A stretch of 64,000 nt of DNA from positions 26,158 through 90,157 of the forward strand of contig JADGAV010000019.1 of NCBI GenBank assembly GCA_015231825.1. The letters run 5' to 3'. A program made the position numbers and the translations under genes. Shown one piece after another: positions 54,313 to 64,000 of this stretch. The stretch comes from SAR324 cluster bacterium (GTDB lineage: Bacteria > SAR324 > NAC60-12). Numbering within the stretch: position 1 is the first letter of the stretch; every line of letters starts with the position of its first letter. The notes below the pieces were generated by a model. The model saw only the letters and a program-made list of their open reading frames with translations, did not search any database and had not been told where the DNA came from.

Positions 54313-55119
54313 ATGCCCACAGTCAGCGGAATGCTCCGCAAAATGAACACAGATCACAACACGAAGTCAGGCTTGGTGACTTACACCTTGAACCTCGACG
54401 GGTCAGCAGTTCTGCCTTTAAATCCGCTGGTAGGAAGCGAGTTACATCTTGAATTCGCAGGAAGGATCCACTGCCTTTTCTGTCATGAATCGATTTCTAA
54501 AACATTCAACGGCGGATATTGTTACCCTTGTTCTAAAAAGCTGGCTGAATGTGATATTTGTATTGTTAAACCCGAACGATGCCATTTTCATCTCGGCACG
54601 TGCCGAGATCCCGCATGGGGAGAGAAGCATTGCTTTCAAAGACACACTCTCTACTTAGCGCGGAGCAGTTCTATTAAAATTGGCGTCACTCGCTCTGTTC
54701 AGCAAATCCACCGTTGGATGGATCAAGGTGCAGTCGAAGCACGAGAAATCGGATTTTTTCAAAATCGCTACGAAGTAGGACAAGCAGAAGCGTCAATCGC
54801 CAAAACCATGCAAGATAAGACCAACTGGCGGAAAATGCTCAAAAATGAGGTCACTGACGAAGCCTTTGAACCTTATATTCAGAAAATAAAGGGAATACTA
54901 TCTGAAGCACAATGTCATTCCTTACTCAGCAATGGAAAATCGTACTCATTCAACTATCCGATTCTAGCATTTCCTCAAAAAGTGAATTCAAAAAAATTTG
55001 ATAAATTTCCTTCTTATACCAGTAAATTAATGGGAATCAAGGGACAGTATCTTATTTTTGAAAGCCATGTTGTCAATCTTCGATCACAAGGAGGCTACGT
55101 GATCAAACTAAGCTATTGA
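54313..55119 (+). CDS. DUF2797 zinc-binding protein
   Basis: About 268 residues. Cysteine-rich N-terminal part CLFCHESISKTFNGGYCYPCSKKLAECDIC...CHFHLGTCRDPAWGEKHC typical of DUF2797, then HTLYLARSSSIKIGVTRSVQQIHRWMDQGA and a helical C-terminus. Start at ATG 54313; the longer frame overlaps hisD. Function unknown. Confidence 0.85.
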   Translation: MPTVSGMLRKMNTDHNTKSGLVTYTLNLDGSAVLPLNPLVGSELHLEFAGRIHCLFCHESISKTFNGGYCYPCSKKLAECDICIVKPERCHFHLGTCRDPAWGEKHCFQRHTLYLARSSSIKIGVTRSVQQIHRWMDQGAVEAREIGFFQNRYEVGQAEASIAKTMQDKTNWRKMLKNEVTDEAFEPYIQKIKGILSEAQCHSLLSNGKSYSFNYPILAFPQKVNSKKFDKFPSYTSKLMGIKGQYLIFESHVVNLRSQGGYVIKLSY

Positions 55120-55210
55120 CTCTTCCCAAAAGACTTTCTAAAAGAAAGATGGGTTTAATCTCACCAGTGAACATCATTGTAAAATAAACCTTATTCAGGA
55201 GAACCAAAAA

Positions 55211-56128
55211 ATGACTGCTCAACTACATCAATTGACCCCTCAAACACGTATTGGCTGGATTGGTACAGGTGTGATGGGAGTTTCCATGTGTGGACACATC
55301 ATGAATAAAGGATACCCCTGCACCATCTACACCCGGACAAAATCAAAGGCGCAGTCTCTCATTGACCAGGGCGCCCAATTTGCCGATTCTCCTAAAGCAG
55401 TTGCAGAGCAATCCGACATCATTTTCAGCATCGTTGGATTTCCCCAGGATGTCGAGGAAGTGTATCTCAGTGAGAAAGGGGTGCTCGCGGGAGCAAAAGC
55501 CGGAAGTATTATAGTTGATATGACAACCACCGCGCCCAGTTTGGCAGAAAAAATTGATCAAGCAGCTGCGGCGAAGGGAATAGGAGCCGTCGATGCTCCA
55601 GTTTCGGGGGGAGATGTTGGGGCCCGCAATGCCGCTCTTTCAATTATGGTAGGCGGCAGCAAGGAGGCTGTAGAGGCGGTGATGCCTTTGTTCGAAATAA
55701 TGGGAAAATCCATTGTTCATCAGGGAGCGGCCGGGGCAGGACAACATGCCAAAATGTGCAATCAGATTACGATCTCAGGAACGATGATTGGCGTTTGTGA
55801 ATGCCTGCTTTACGGGCATCAGGCTGGTCTTGACCTGGAAACCATGCTCAAATCCATCAGTGGAGGAGCAGCCGCCTGCTGGTCATTGGACAATCTGGCT
55901 CCTCGCGTGCTCAAACGCAATTTTGATCCCGGCTTTTATGTTGAGCATTTCATTAAAGATATGAGCATAGCACTAGATGAAGCCAAACGAATGGGGATAG
56001 TGCTTCCCGGACTAGCCCTGGTCCATCAGCTCTATCTGGCAGTTCAGGCACAAGGTCACGGAAGAAAAGGCACGCATGCCCTAATGCTGGCTTTGGAGCA
56101 CATTTCGGGACTCAAGCAGCAGTCTTGA
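55211..56128 (+). CDS. Beta-hydroxyacid dehydrogenase (3-hydroxyisobutyrate/tartronate semialdehyde type)
   Basis: NAD(P)-dependent oxidoreductase of 305 residues: [18 protein letters not shown] (Rossmann), [36 protein letters not shown] (substrate loop), [12 protein letters not shown] (catalytic Lys). The family includes MmsB, GarR and glyoxylate/succinic semialdehyde reductases; the actual substrate cannot be read from sequence alone. Confidence 0.9.
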   Translation: MTAQLHQLTPQTRIGWIGTGVMGVSMCGHIMNKGYPCTIYTRTKSKAQSLIDQGAQFADSPKAVAEQSDIIFSIVGFPQDVEEVYLSEKGVLAGAKAGSIIVDMTTTAPSLAEKIDQAAAAKGIGAVDAPVSGGDVGARNAALSIMVGGSKEAVEAVMPLFEIMGKSIVHQGAAGAGQHAKMCNQITISGTMIGVCECLLYGHQAGLDLETMLKSISGGAAACWSLDNLAPRVLKRNFDPGFYVEHFIKDMSIALDEAKRMGIVLPGLALVHQLYLAVQAQGHGRKGTHALMLALEHISGLKQQS

Positions 56129-56302
56129 AACGGTAATTTTTATACCATTCAAAAATCCGATCCGGTAAAATTTTTTAAAAGCCGGGCCATGATACTCGGA
56201 TTGTTTTTGAGAAGAGGAAGGAAACTCGGCAGTTTGGCAACCATCTCAATATTGAGGACTGCCGAAGTTTTCTATCGAAACGGGTCGCAGAACGATAAAC
56301 CG

Positions 56303-57205
56303 TCATCCTAACCGATTCCCATGCCAAACGCGAGGATGAGACTGCAAATCCTCTGCGATGCAAATCAATTCCATGGAATCTGGAAGAAGTGCCTGTATTC
56401 CTTGAACTTGATCATACCCTATCTCAAGCAGCAATTCTCCATTCACCTTTAGGTGTTTCACACCATTTAGAAAAATATTCCGATAGAAATCCAAACCGTC
56501 CTCTCCTCCATCCAAAGCCTGTTTGGGCTCATAGAACAAAATTTCTTTCTGAAGCAAGGCGATTTGGCCAGTAGGGATATAGGGAGGATTGCTGATGATA
56601 AAGTCAAATTCTGCAGAACGACTCAGCATTTGGAACTGATTCCCCTGGATCAACTTGAGAGAATTGAATCGAGGGTTTAAAAGATTTGAATGCCGCCGAA
56701 GATTTTTGGAAGCAATCTTCAAAGCGTCTTCACTGACATCTACAGAGATGCAGCATATATTTTGCAGTGAACTGCATAGTGCCAGAGGAATGGCTCCTGT
56801 TCCCGTCCCGATTTCCAAAATAGAACATGTTTTCTTCAAATGCAGTTTTTGCCATTTCTGAATAGCATCGCACGATTTTTCAACCAGAGTTTCAGTATCC
56901 GGGCGCGGGATCAGAACTCCTCTTTCAACGAATAAATCCAAATTCCAAAATCCCTTTTCCCCCATCAAGTAGGCAACAGGCATCCCCTGTACGCGTTTTT
57001 TGACCAATTCTCGAAATTGCTCCCGTTCTTCTGCCCGCAAAGGTTTATCATAGTCCAAATAGAGATCTATCCTGGAACATTGACACACGAACGCCAGCAA
57101 CATTTCAGCATCCAGGCGAGGAGACTCAATATAATGTTTTTTAAAGTACTGCTCGGTCCACTTGACAATAGTCAGCACTGTCCATTCCTGCACCGTTGAC
57201 ACCAT
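56303..57205 (-). CDS. prmC: Release factor N5-glutamine methyltransferase
   Basis: Methylates the GGQ glutamine of RF1/RF2. N-terminal helical domain with DLYLDYDKPL and RRVQG-type region, GVLIPRPDTETLVE, SAM motif ILEIGTGTGAIPLAL, and catalytic NPPYIP. Length 300. Last gene of the infA-mreB-argS-prmC run. A typical neighbour prfA is absent. Confidence 0.94.
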   Translation of the reverse strand: MVSTVQEWTVLTIVKWTEQYFKKHYIESPRLDAEMLLAFVCQCSRIDLYLDYDKPLRAEEREQFRELVKKRVQGMPVAYLMGEKGFWNLDLFVERGVLIPRPDTETLVEKSCDAIQKWQKLHLKKTCSILEIGTGTGAIPLALCSSLQNICCISVDVSEDALKIASKNLRRHSNLLNPRFNSLKLIQGNQFQMLSRSAEFDFIISNPPYIPTGQIALLQKEILFYEPKQALDGGEDGLDFYRNIFLNGVKHLKVNGELLLEIGYDQVQGIQALLPDSMELICIAEDLQSHPRVWHGNRLG

Positions 57206-57274
57206 ATTGATTTAGGAAACAAAGAGGAAATTGGGGAGTTTTTTCTGTTGCTCAAAGAAGCTGAAACAGGAGTT

Positions 57275-59035
57275 TCACATCCGTTCCGGAGGGGTAATTC
57301 CCAGTAAAATCAAGCCGTGCTTCAAAGTTTCTGCAACACAATGAAAAAGAAGCAGACGCGCGGATTGCAACTCAGCAGATTCGGCATGTTTGACAGAACA
57401 AGTTTGATATGCACGACTGAAAGTTTTTGCCAGATCAAACAGCATTCGAGCCAGTATCGAAGGGCGATGCTGGTCTCCGGCTGCCTGAACCACATCGTTA
57501 AAATCGTAAAGTAGCCGAATCAGGGCATGTTCATTCGGATGACAGAGCAAACCAAAATCAACTTCAACAGAAAGACTTCGCTCCACCTGTCGGGCAATAC
57601 TGCGGATTCTCACGTAGGCGTAAATGAGATAAGTTCCTGTATCGCCTTCGGAAACCAGCCAATCTTCCATTGCAAAAACAATTTGCTTGTTCGGATCCTG
57701 ATTCAACATCCCATATTTGATGGCAGCAACTGCAACTCGTCGGGTCGTTTCTTCGATCTCCTCTTCCGTCCATTCTCCCCGGAATCTGTTTAAATAATTG
57801 TTTTGAATATAGGAATTCATTTCCTCCTGCAGCTGAGAAAACAGAATCACATTGCCTGAACGCGAACTCATTTTTCCAGAAGGCAATGCTACCAATCCGT
57901 ATGAGAGATGAAAACATTGGTTTGCCTGAGCGTAACCCATCCGTTTGAGCGTCTCAAACACCTGCCTGAAATGGAGAGTTTGTTCTGCACCCACCACATA
58001 GATGGAACGCTCAATCTGAAACTCATCAAACTTCTTTTTAGCCAAAGCCAGATCTTTTGTGGAATACAAAGTGTTGTTATCGGATTTCAGCAAGAGGAAA
58101 AAGCCAAGTTCCACATCTCCCAAATCAATCCCAATCGCTCCTTCAGAACGTATGAAAGTTCCTTTTTCAAATTCCTCCAATACCAATTTTTTTCCGGATT
58201 CATCAACTTGAGATTCATAAAAAAAATGATCAAATTTAACATCCAGCCAATGATAGATGGTTTTGAAATCCTCCATGGACCATTGCCGTGTTTTTTCCCA
58301 GATTTTAGAAAGCTCAGGTTCTTTTTCTTCCAAATGCTTCAATATCCGGCTGATTTCTGACTGGAAGAGTGCAGCTTCTTCCGGACTTGAACTTTCGAGT
58401 TTTTGTATTGCTTTCATGTACAACTCCCCTAACCATTCCCCTCTTAAATGGTCAGGAGCAGACTCCTGATTGTGATTCATATAGAACCACAGACATTTGG
58501 CAATATGCGCTCCAACATCCCCAATATAATTGGAGGCGATCACCTCGTCACCATTGTAACGAAAAATCCGACAGAGGCTGTCACCTAAAGCGACATTTCT
58601 CATATGTCCCACGTGGAAACCCTTGTGGGTATTCGGCTGAGAAAATTCAATCATCACCCGTTCTGAATCTCCGCTTTTATTTTCTTCAAAATAACTCCCG
58701 TTGATCATTTGAGGCAAAGTGAGGGATGCCATCAACGAAGTCGAAATACTGAAATTAATATAGGGTCCCAACGCCTGAACGGCGATCACTTCTTTTTCAC
58801 CAGTAAGCGAAGCTGCTAGGATCTGACTCAATTCCTCTGCAATTTTGTTGGGGGCTTTTCGAAACGATTTGGCAAGAGTAAAACAGGGAAAGGCATAATC
58901 CCCCATTTCCGGTTTTGGGGGATTTTCAATCAATTTTTCGAGATTTTCGGGAAGAGTGGTTTCTTGTTCGGGACTTACCTGCTGCAGCGCACTATGAAGG
59001 AGCAGACCGATTTTTTTTTTAAAGATATTCATCAT
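57275..59035 (-). CDS. argS: Arginyl-tRNA synthetase
   Basis: Class I synthetase of 586 residues: HIGH-type motif HVGHMRNVALGD, YIGDVG, VVGAEQTLHF, and the KMSKS-like SGKMSSRSGN. The C-terminal DALR anticodon-binding domain ends the protein. It starts 57 bases after mreB. Confidence 0.96.
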   Translation of the reverse strand: MMNIFKKKIGLLLHSALQQVSPEQETTLPENLEKLIENPPKPEMGDYAFPCFTLAKSFRKAPNKIAEELSQILAASLTGEKEVIAVQALGPYINFSISTSLMASLTLPQMINGSYFEENKSGDSERVMIEFSQPNTHKGFHVGHMRNVALGDSLCRIFRYNGDEVIASNYIGDVGAHIAKCLWFYMNHNQESAPDHLRGEWLGELYMKAIQKLESSSPEEAALFQSEISRILKHLEEKEPELSKIWEKTRQWSMEDFKTIYHWLDVKFDHFFYESQVDESGKKLVLEEFEKGTFIRSEGAIGIDLGDVELGFFLLLKSDNNTLYSTKDLALAKKKFDEFQIERSIYVVGAEQTLHFRQVFETLKRMGYAQANQCFHLSYGLVALPSGKMSSRSGNVILFSQLQEEMNSYIQNNYLNRFRGEWTEEEIEETTRRVAVAAIKYGMLNQDPNKQIVFAMEDWLVSEGDTGTYLIYAYVRIRSIARQVERSLSVEVDFGLLCHPNEHALIRLLYDFNDVVQAAGDQHRPSILARMLFDLAKTFSRAYQTCSVKHAESAELQSARLLLFHCVAETLKHGLILLGITPPERM

Positions 59036-59091
59036 TTAATTGTGAACAAGGCTTCATTAGCATCTAAAAAACCGAGTTGAGATGCTCGTTC

Positions 59092-60138
59092 TTAATCCAG
59101 TGCGATAGTCTCCAGAAGACTCATTTGACTGAGGACTTTTCCGGTTCCCATGGCAACACTGGTCAATGGATCATCAGCATGCGAAAAAGGCAATCCTGTG
59201 CGTTCACGGAGTAAAATATTCATGCCCTGAAGCAATGAACCTCCCCCCGCCAAAATGACACCTTTGTCCACAATATCTGAAGCCAATTCAGGAGGTGTTT
59301 TTTCCAATGCATTCCGCACGGTATGAACAATGGCTTCACAGACATCAGAAAGCGCTTTGCGGATTTCCTCATCATTGAGTGTCAAGGTCTTGGGAATACC
59401 CGTCACCAGATCTCGACCTTTTACTTCGATGGTCCGTTTTTCTTCCAGCGGATAAGCAGATCCAACAGTGATTTTAATGTTTTCTGCAGTCCGTTCACCA
59501 ATCAGCATATTGTACTTCTGCTTAACGTACTGCAAGATGGTTTCATCCATTTTATCGCCGCCAATTCGGGTTGAATCACTATAAACGATCCCGGACAAGG
59601 AGATCACAGCAACTTCTGTGGTCCCCCCACCAATATCTACAACCATATTTCCACTTGCTTCTGTAATTGGCAGTCCTGCACCAATGGCGGCGGCCATCGG
59701 TTCTTCAATCAGGAATACTTCTTTGGCCCCTGCAGATTTTGCTGACTCTCGCACCGCCCGTTTTTCAACTTGGGTAATCCCGGAAGGAACCGCAATGATA
59801 ATGCGGGGTTTCAACCGAATAAAACTCTTTTTATACTTTTGTACCTGCCGAATAAAATGGCGAAGCATCTCTTCTGCAATTTCAAAATCAGAAATCACAC
59901 CATCTTTCATTGGACGAATAGCGACAATGCTGCCCGGGGTTCGACCCAACATAACCTTTGCTTCTTCCCCAACTGCCAAGACCTTGATTGAATTTTTTGA
60001 GTCTCTTCGAATTGCTACAACAGAAGGCTCTCGTACAAGAATGCCGTGCCCTCGCATAAACACCAGAATATTGGCTGTTCCCAAATCTATTGCCAAATCT
60101 TCTGAAAAATAATTCATAAACGAATTTAAAATACCCAC
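59092..60138 (-). CDS. mreB: Rod-shape-determining protein MreB
   Basis: Actin-like cytoskeletal ATPase: [87 protein letters not shown]. Length 348. Initiates at GTG 60138 with AAGGAG five bases upstream. Partner rodZ is at 18 kb. Directs lateral wall synthesis. Confidence 0.97.
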   Translation of the reverse strand: MGILNSFMNYFSEDLAIDLGTANILVFMRGHGILVREPSVVAIRRDSKNSIKVLAVGEEAKVMLGRTPGSIVAIRPMKDGVISDFEIAEEMLRHFIRQVQKYKKSFIRLKPRIIIAVPSGITQVEKRAVRESAKSAGAKEVFLIEEPMAAAIGAGLPITEASGNMVVDIGGGTTEVAVISLSGIVYSDSTRIGGDKMDETILQYVKQKYNMLIGERTAENIKITVGSAYPLEEKRTIEVKGRDLVTGIPKTLTLNDEEIRKALSDVCEAIVHTVRNALEKTPPELASDIVDKGVILAGGGSLLQGMNILLRERTGLPFSHADDPLTSVAMGTGKVLSQMSLLETIALD

Positions 60139-60159
60139 AACAACTCCTTGTCTAGAGAG

Positions 60160-60178
60160 TGCAAATGTCTAATTTGCA
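60160..60178. repeat. Small inverted repeat between infA and mreB
   Basis: TGCAAAT-GTCTA-ATTTGCA, perfect seven-base arms, in the 100-base infA-mreB gap. No T-run, so a regulator site or mRNA stem rather than a terminator. Confidence 0.4.
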
Positions 60179-60238
60179 TGAGAGAACCATCAAACAACTT
60201 CCTTTTTGATTGAATCATTCAGGTGAATCAACGGATTA

Positions 60239-60466
60239 TTACTTCTGCTTGGTCACCCGTTCTCTTTGAATGATACGTCCTCGATCTAAATCGTATGGAG
60301 AAAGTTCAACTTTGACCGTATCTCCGGGAAGGACACGGATTTTATACATTTTCATTTTTCCTGAAAGATGTCCGACTATGACATGTTCATTTTCCAACTG
60401 GACTCGAAACACTCCCTTGGAAGAATCAAGAACAACTCCATCAAATACTAATTTTTCTTCACTCAA
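60239..60466 (-). CDS. infA: Translation initiation factor IF-1
   Basis: A 75-residue S1/OB-fold protein: [59 protein letters not shown]. Assists 30S initiation. Start is TTG 60466, with AGGAAAGGAA upstream. Confidence 0.95.
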   Translation of the reverse strand: MSEEKLVFDGVVLDSSKGVFRVQLENEHVIVGHLSGKMKMYKIRVLPGDTVKVELSPYDLDRGRIIQRERVTKQK

Positions 60467-60528
60467 ACGATTCCTTTCCTATTCAATTTACAAAAAACAC
60501 TGCTCCAATGACAGAAATTCTACAAATT

Positions 60529-61422
60529 TCACCCCTCATTCTCTTTTGGGATTGTTGAAAGCGGTGATTTATCGAACAATAACATGACAGCATAGCAGAA
60601 AATAAAATCAATAAAAAGTCTCTGGATGATTTGGTCGATTATTTCGAAAGGCAAATTTCCATGAATATTGGCAAAGGTAGGGACAAAATCACCGACAACA
60701 AACAACAATGACCCAAAAATTAGCGCCAACTCATGAGGTTTTCCAATCAGAATATTATGGATCGGAAGGATCGCCAGCACTAATAAAATTCCCTGTTCCC
60801 ATAAATAAACCAGTTTCCAGGCCCAGGTAGTTTCAGGACTGACAAAAAACGAATTTAAATTTTCTAAAGGAGACTCCCAATGTCCCAAGGAATAAAATGC
60901 AACCCGAAATATCAAAAACAAAATGACATACCCTCCTGCCCCAACCCCAACTCGAACCCACCAGGACCAGGAGATTTGTCGAATTAATCGACGAACCATC
61001 CCCGACATAGTCAGTTGAAATTGGCTGGGAGACAATATGAGACTCCCCAACAGTGTAACCACAAGTAACGGAATGATTTCCGGAATCATCCGCTTTAAAT
61101 ACAATTGATCGATCGGCCGACCCCACATTAAATATTCCGGGACAGTACTGAGCGGTCCCATCAACAAAAGCATCAATGCCACAAAAACAAAGCTGGTCCG
61201 GCGAAACCAATAGATTCGCTGCAGGACAGGGCGAATGATAATTCCCAAAAATAATCCTGACAAAACAAACAATTTAAAATCTGCATGGGGGGCCAATTCC
61301 GGTTCTAACCAGCGAATCGTCATTATTTTCGAAACGGCATATCCGGCCCCTATGGCGAGAGGGCCAATATAACCAGTGAAATGACGTTGTGAAAGCTGGG
61401 AATTGATGCGCCGTTTCGGCAT
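60529..61422 (-). CDS. Unknown polytopic membrane protein
   Basis: A 297-residue protein with about eight predicted spans and a basic N-terminus (MPKRRINSQLSQRHF). I recognise no family. Loops contain WGRPIDQLYLKRMIP and FVPTFANIHGNLPFE. It precedes infA by about 60 bases on the same strand, so may head the infA-mreB operon. Confidence 0.75.
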   Translation of the reverse strand: MPKRRINSQLSQRHFTGYIGPLAIGAGYAVSKIMTIRWLEPELAPHADFKLFVLSGLFLGIIIRPVLQRIYWFRRTSFVFVALMLLLMGPLSTVPEYLMWGRPIDQLYLKRMIPEIIPLLVVTLLGSLILSPSQFQLTMSGMVRRLIRQISWSWWVRVGVGAGGYVILFLIFRVAFYSLGHWESPLENLNSFFVSPETTWAWKLVYLWEQGILLVLAILPIHNILIGKPHELALIFGSLLFVVGDFVPTFANIHGNLPFEIIDQIIQRLFIDFIFCYAVMLLFDKSPLSTIPKENEG

Positions 61423-61554
61423 AATCAGTCTTTGAAATCTGTGTGATCTGCAAATGGGATTTGCTCAAACATCTTGCTCTTTTTAGAAGTCATTGACAAA
61501 AAAGATGAAGTCGAATTTTTCAAAAAAAGTTCACTCACTTTTTCATTGTTCGGC

Positions 61555-62433
61555 ATGAGCCAAAATCCTAAAAACACTCCCGGACAACTATATTCCATAA
61601 ACCGCACATTTTCGCTTCACCGTCCCATCCTGGTAGGAATTTTAAATCTGACTCCTGATTCGTTTTCAGATGGTGGACGCTTTAAAAATCAGGATCAAAT
61701 CCTCAATTATTTTCAAGAAATGGTCAATCACGGAGCGGATTGGATTGACATAGGAGGAGAATCTTCCGGGCCTGGAACGGATGCAGTTTCTACGACAGAA
61801 GAATTACACCGTATCATCCCTATCATAAAAGCAATTCGTCAGGAAAGTGATATCTGGATTTCCGTAGACACTTATAAAGCTGAAGTTGCTGAAAAAGCTG
61901 TTGAAGCAGGAGCAGATGCGGTCAATGACATTACTGCTCTGCGGGGCGATCCCGAGATGATCAAATTCTTGGCAAAAACAGAAGTTCCAGTAATCATTAC
62001 CTATTCCAAGGACCCGGACGCCCGCACAACGAAAAAGCAAATTGACTATGAGGACGTGATTGAAACGATATACGAATTCTTCAAAAAACGCCTGGTTTAT
62101 ATGCAGAATCAGGGAATTCCTATTGAAAATGTCATCATAGACCCAGGAATGGGATTCTATATCAGCAGTCTTCCTCACTACAGTTTCGAGATCATCCGCC
62201 GTCTTCCTGAATTAGCCGAACTCGGGCGTCCGATCATGGTTGGTACATCCCGCAAATCCTTCCTTGCCAATGTTTCTTCAGGAAAAACATTGTCGGTTCA
62301 TCAACGTGAAATCCCCACTGCAGTCTCAACCAGCATTGCCGTCTGGCAGGGTGCATCGTTGTTGAGAGTGCATGATGTCAAACAAGGACGACTTGTACTG
62401 GACACCATGTATGCGCTTCAAAACACACAATAA
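61555..62433 (+). CDS. folP: Dihydropteroate synthase
   Basis: Condenses pABA with dihydropterin pyrophosphate in folate synthesis. VGILNLTPDSFSDGGRF, WIDIGGESSGPGTD, ISVDTYKAEVAEKAVEAGADAVNDITAL, IIDPGMGF, MVGTSRKSFL give the pterin and pABA sites. Start at ATG 61555; the upstream 27 codons are open but lie outside the family. Confidence 0.94.
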   Translation: MSQNPKNTPGQLYSINRTFSLHRPILVGILNLTPDSFSDGGRFKNQDQILNYFQEMVNHGADWIDIGGESSGPGTDAVSTTEELHRIIPIIKAIRQESDIWISVDTYKAEVAEKAVEAGADAVNDITALRGDPEMIKFLAKTEVPVIITYSKDPDARTTKKQIDYEDVIETIYEFFKKRLVYMQNQGIPIENVIIDPGMGFYISSLPHYSFEIIRRLPELAELGRPIMVGTSRKSFLANVSSGKTLSVHQREIPTAVSTSIAVWQGASLLRVHDVKQGRLVLDTMYALQNTQ

Positions 62434-62449
62434 TGTATAATTTTTCTTC

Positions 62450-63667
62450 TCAGAAGCGAGTTTGGTAGGCCGCATGCCCTCCATCCCAAAAATCAGAGAA
62501 AAAATTATCCACATTCCAAGTTGTCGTGAAAAAGAAATGCCCTTGATTGACAAGATTGTAAAGTTCCAAACTCACCCGCAGTTTGGCCTCAAGGCTTTGC
62601 TTCTTCTTGTCCGGATTCAATTGGCTCAAATTGTCCTTCTCTTCCAGAGTATCTCCCAGGTAAAAACCGTAGTCGTAATTCCACCAATTTCCGCCAGGAT
62701 GAAGCCAGGTTCCATAAACCTGCCAAGTCTGAAAGAGATAATTGTAGCTCTCCTCCTGATCATTTAAATCTCGAAATAGATTCCGAAAACGATCGAATTG
62801 CGTTCCCAGAGTCAATGAATGACTGCCCAAAATTGGGAAGATCCAATATAGATCCATTGAGAGAAACTGCAGCGTTTGACTTTTATTTTCTCCTGAAACA
62901 AGAGAGTTATCGGCCAACCGGGATTTCTGATAGTCAAACCCTCTATAGTTAAGACCCCAGCGGTTATCATCTGCTGGTTTGTATTCAAGAACAAATCCTG
63001 CATCTTCTCCTTCATATTTGAAGATGAGCTGCTCATCGGGAAAAAATTGTTCCATGCTTTGATCAGACGTCAGTTGAAACCGTAACTGCCATTTTTCCAA
63101 GAATCGATAAGCCCCCTCAATTCCATTTTCAACAGGTTCTTTAAGAAAACGATCTTCTTCAAAGTTTTTTTCATTGTAATAGGGCGCCTGCTCAAGATGA
63201 GAAATTCGAAGGTAATGCCAAGGAAATTCTCCAACTTCAAATGCAGCGCCGACTTCTCCAACTCGTTTGTCATAAGCAGGAAATCCAATGAGAGAAGCAG
63301 AATAATTTTCAAGAAACTGATACTTCACACCGACTTGCTGCCTCACCGGTTTGATCGCGTAAAACTCTTCTCCCTTCAATCGATAACTGGCTGAGATCTG
63401 TTCTGTCACCGTCTGAAGGATTCGGATTTCTGTTGCCAAATACAAATAATCTAAATCCAGACTCCCCGACGCAATACGGAGACCATTCGACGTTTCATGC
63501 CAGATTTCAGCGAGTTCAGGACGCAACTGATAGGATTTGATATCCAGGAAATTTTCATTGTTGAAATTTGGAAAATTGAGTTCGATGTCCCGATCAAAGG
63601 CCCAGGCTGTCTCGAAGAAAAACACCAGAATCAACAAAAACCAACTTTGCCAAAACTTTGCCGGCAT
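62450..63667 (-). CDS. Outer-membrane beta-barrel protein, unknown
   Basis: About 405 residues from MPAKFWQS, with a signal peptide ending AWA-FDRDIE. The mature part is rich in alternating aromatic strands and ends with Phe (YQTRF), the C-terminal signature of barrel proteins. Segments include WGLNYRGFDYQKS and WWNYDYGFYLGDTL. No family recognised. The frame extends to 63751, but the signal peptide favours 63667. Confidence 0.75.
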   Translation of the reverse strand: MPAKFWQSWFLLILVFFFETAWAFDRDIELNFPNFNNENFLDIKSYQLRPELAEIWHETSNGLRIASGSLDLDYLYLATEIRILQTVTEQISASYRLKGEEFYAIKPVRQQVGVKYQFLENYSASLIGFPAYDKRVGEVGAAFEVGEFPWHYLRISHLEQAPYYNEKNFEEDRFLKEPVENGIEGAYRFLEKWQLRFQLTSDQSMEQFFPDEQLIFKYEGEDAGFVLEYKPADDNRWGLNYRGFDYQKSRLADNSLVSGENKSQTLQFLSMDLYWIFPILGSHSLTLGTQFDRFRNLFRDLNDQEESYNYLFQTWQVYGTWLHPGGNWWNYDYGFYLGDTLEEKDNLSQLNPDKKKQSLEAKLRVSLELYNLVNQGHFFFTTTWNVDNFFSDFWDGGHAAYQTRF

Positions 63668-63762
63668 TGTGGAAATTTGCGACTCTCTCCCATGCCGTAC
63701 AATTCTTAAAAGAATTTCCATCTTTTTTTCAACAAAATATCGATACAACAATAATTTTTATA

Positions 63763-63791
63763 TTGACAAAACAGTAAATAAACAATAAAAA
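63763..63791 (+). promoter_or_regulatory. Candidate promoter for tRNA-Glu/tRNA-Ala
   Basis: TTGACA (63763-63768), a 17-base spacer and TAAAAA (63786-63791), ending 17 bases before tRNA-Glu. Confidence 0.55.
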
Positions 63792-63808
63792 TGTCGTTTA
63801 TTTTTGAC

Positions 63809-63885
63809 GTCCCCATCGTCTAGTCGGCCTAGGACTCCGCCCTTTCACGGCGGCAACAGGGGTTCGAATCCCCTTGGGGATGCCA
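63809..63885 (+). tRNA. tRNA-Glu (anticodon TTC), CCA encoded
   Basis: Acceptor GTCCCCA/TGGGGAT (G-T at the first pair), anticodon arm CCGCC-CTTTCAC-GGCGG with anticodon TTC, T arm CAGGGGTTCGAATCCCCTT, then G and CCA. Confidence 0.97.
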
Positions 63886-63926
63886 TCTTCCCTCAAGATT
63901 TGCATCAAAGACAAATTCGTTTCTCC

Positions 63927-64000
63927 GGGGACGTAGCTCAGCTGGGAGAGCACGACGCTGGCAGCGTCGGGGTCAGGGGTTCGAACCCCCTCGTCTCCAC
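63927..64000 (+). tRNA. tRNA-Ala (anticodon GGC), last two CCA bases outside window
   Basis: Acceptor GGGGACG/CGTCTCC, D arm GCTCAGCTGGGAGAGC, anticodon arm CGACG-CTGGCAG-CGTCG with anticodon GGC, T arm GGGGTTCGAACCCCC. The window ends inside the terminal CCA. Confidence 0.95.

Noticed and set aside
1..64000. CRISPR array, prophage, insertion sequence, rRNA or plasmid origin
   Set aside because: No direct-repeat array, transposase, integrase, rRNA segment or iteron cluster was seen.

Overview
The window is a compact bacterial chromosome segment of low to moderate GC. It has about 52 protein genes, three tRNAs and one SRP RNA. I see no rRNA, phage, insertion sequence or CRISPR array. The organism is a diderm: it has lipoproteins, beta-barrel proteins, LptG, RodZ/MreB and a TVP38 protein. 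It also has CheZ. ArsS, a PhnD/selenate-type transporter and a UGA-interrupted MoeB all point to arsenic and selenium chemistry typical of marine bacteria. A SAR324-like or other deltaproteobacterium-like lineage would fit, but this is an inference and not a demonstrated assignment.

Left part (1-16 kb): a CDP-alcohol phosphatidyltransferase cut by the left edge and pyrB; arsS with a TVP38/VTT membrane protein; cheZ; hisA-hisF; then a minus-strand tRNA-Ser(GGA) - SRP RNA - dnaX - ybaB unit; asd; acs; and a three-gene PhnCDE-like ABC transporter whose binding protein looks like the putative-selenate type.

Middle (16-40 kb): a DNA-ligase-Ia-like small protein; mtnP; a rodZ - small membrane protein - PP2C phosphatase - FG-GAP lipoprotein cluster; two lipoproteins; a TerB-like protein with a clear terminator; a PBP5-type carboxypeptidase; an operon of DUF4340 - ABC ATPase - ABC-2 permease - GldG-like protein - pyrF; a YdjM-like protein; topA overlapped by a metallo-beta-lactamase hydrolase; ald; and a potDABC-type polyamine transporter with a strong promoter.

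Right part (40-64 kb): a beta-barrel protein; the full AmmeMemoRadiSam trio (amrB-amrA-amrS); a very acidic pseudo-receiver protein; lptG; a MoeB-rhodanese gene interrupted by an in-frame TGA; a PHP histidinol phosphatase; an unknown coiled-coil membrane protein; hisD; a DUF2797 protein; a beta-hydroxyacid dehydrogenase; the unit (membrane protein)-infA-mreB-argS-prmC; folP; another beta-barrel protein; and tRNA-Glu plus tRNA-Ala at the edge.

The most notable item is the MoeB-rhodanese gene at 49060-50214. A single TGA sits exactly where the family has its conserved cysteine, and a hairpin follows at SECIS distance. This strongly suggests a selenoprotein. The selenate-type transporter and the arsS gene (a family with known Cys/Sec variation) in the same window fit a selenium-using organism.
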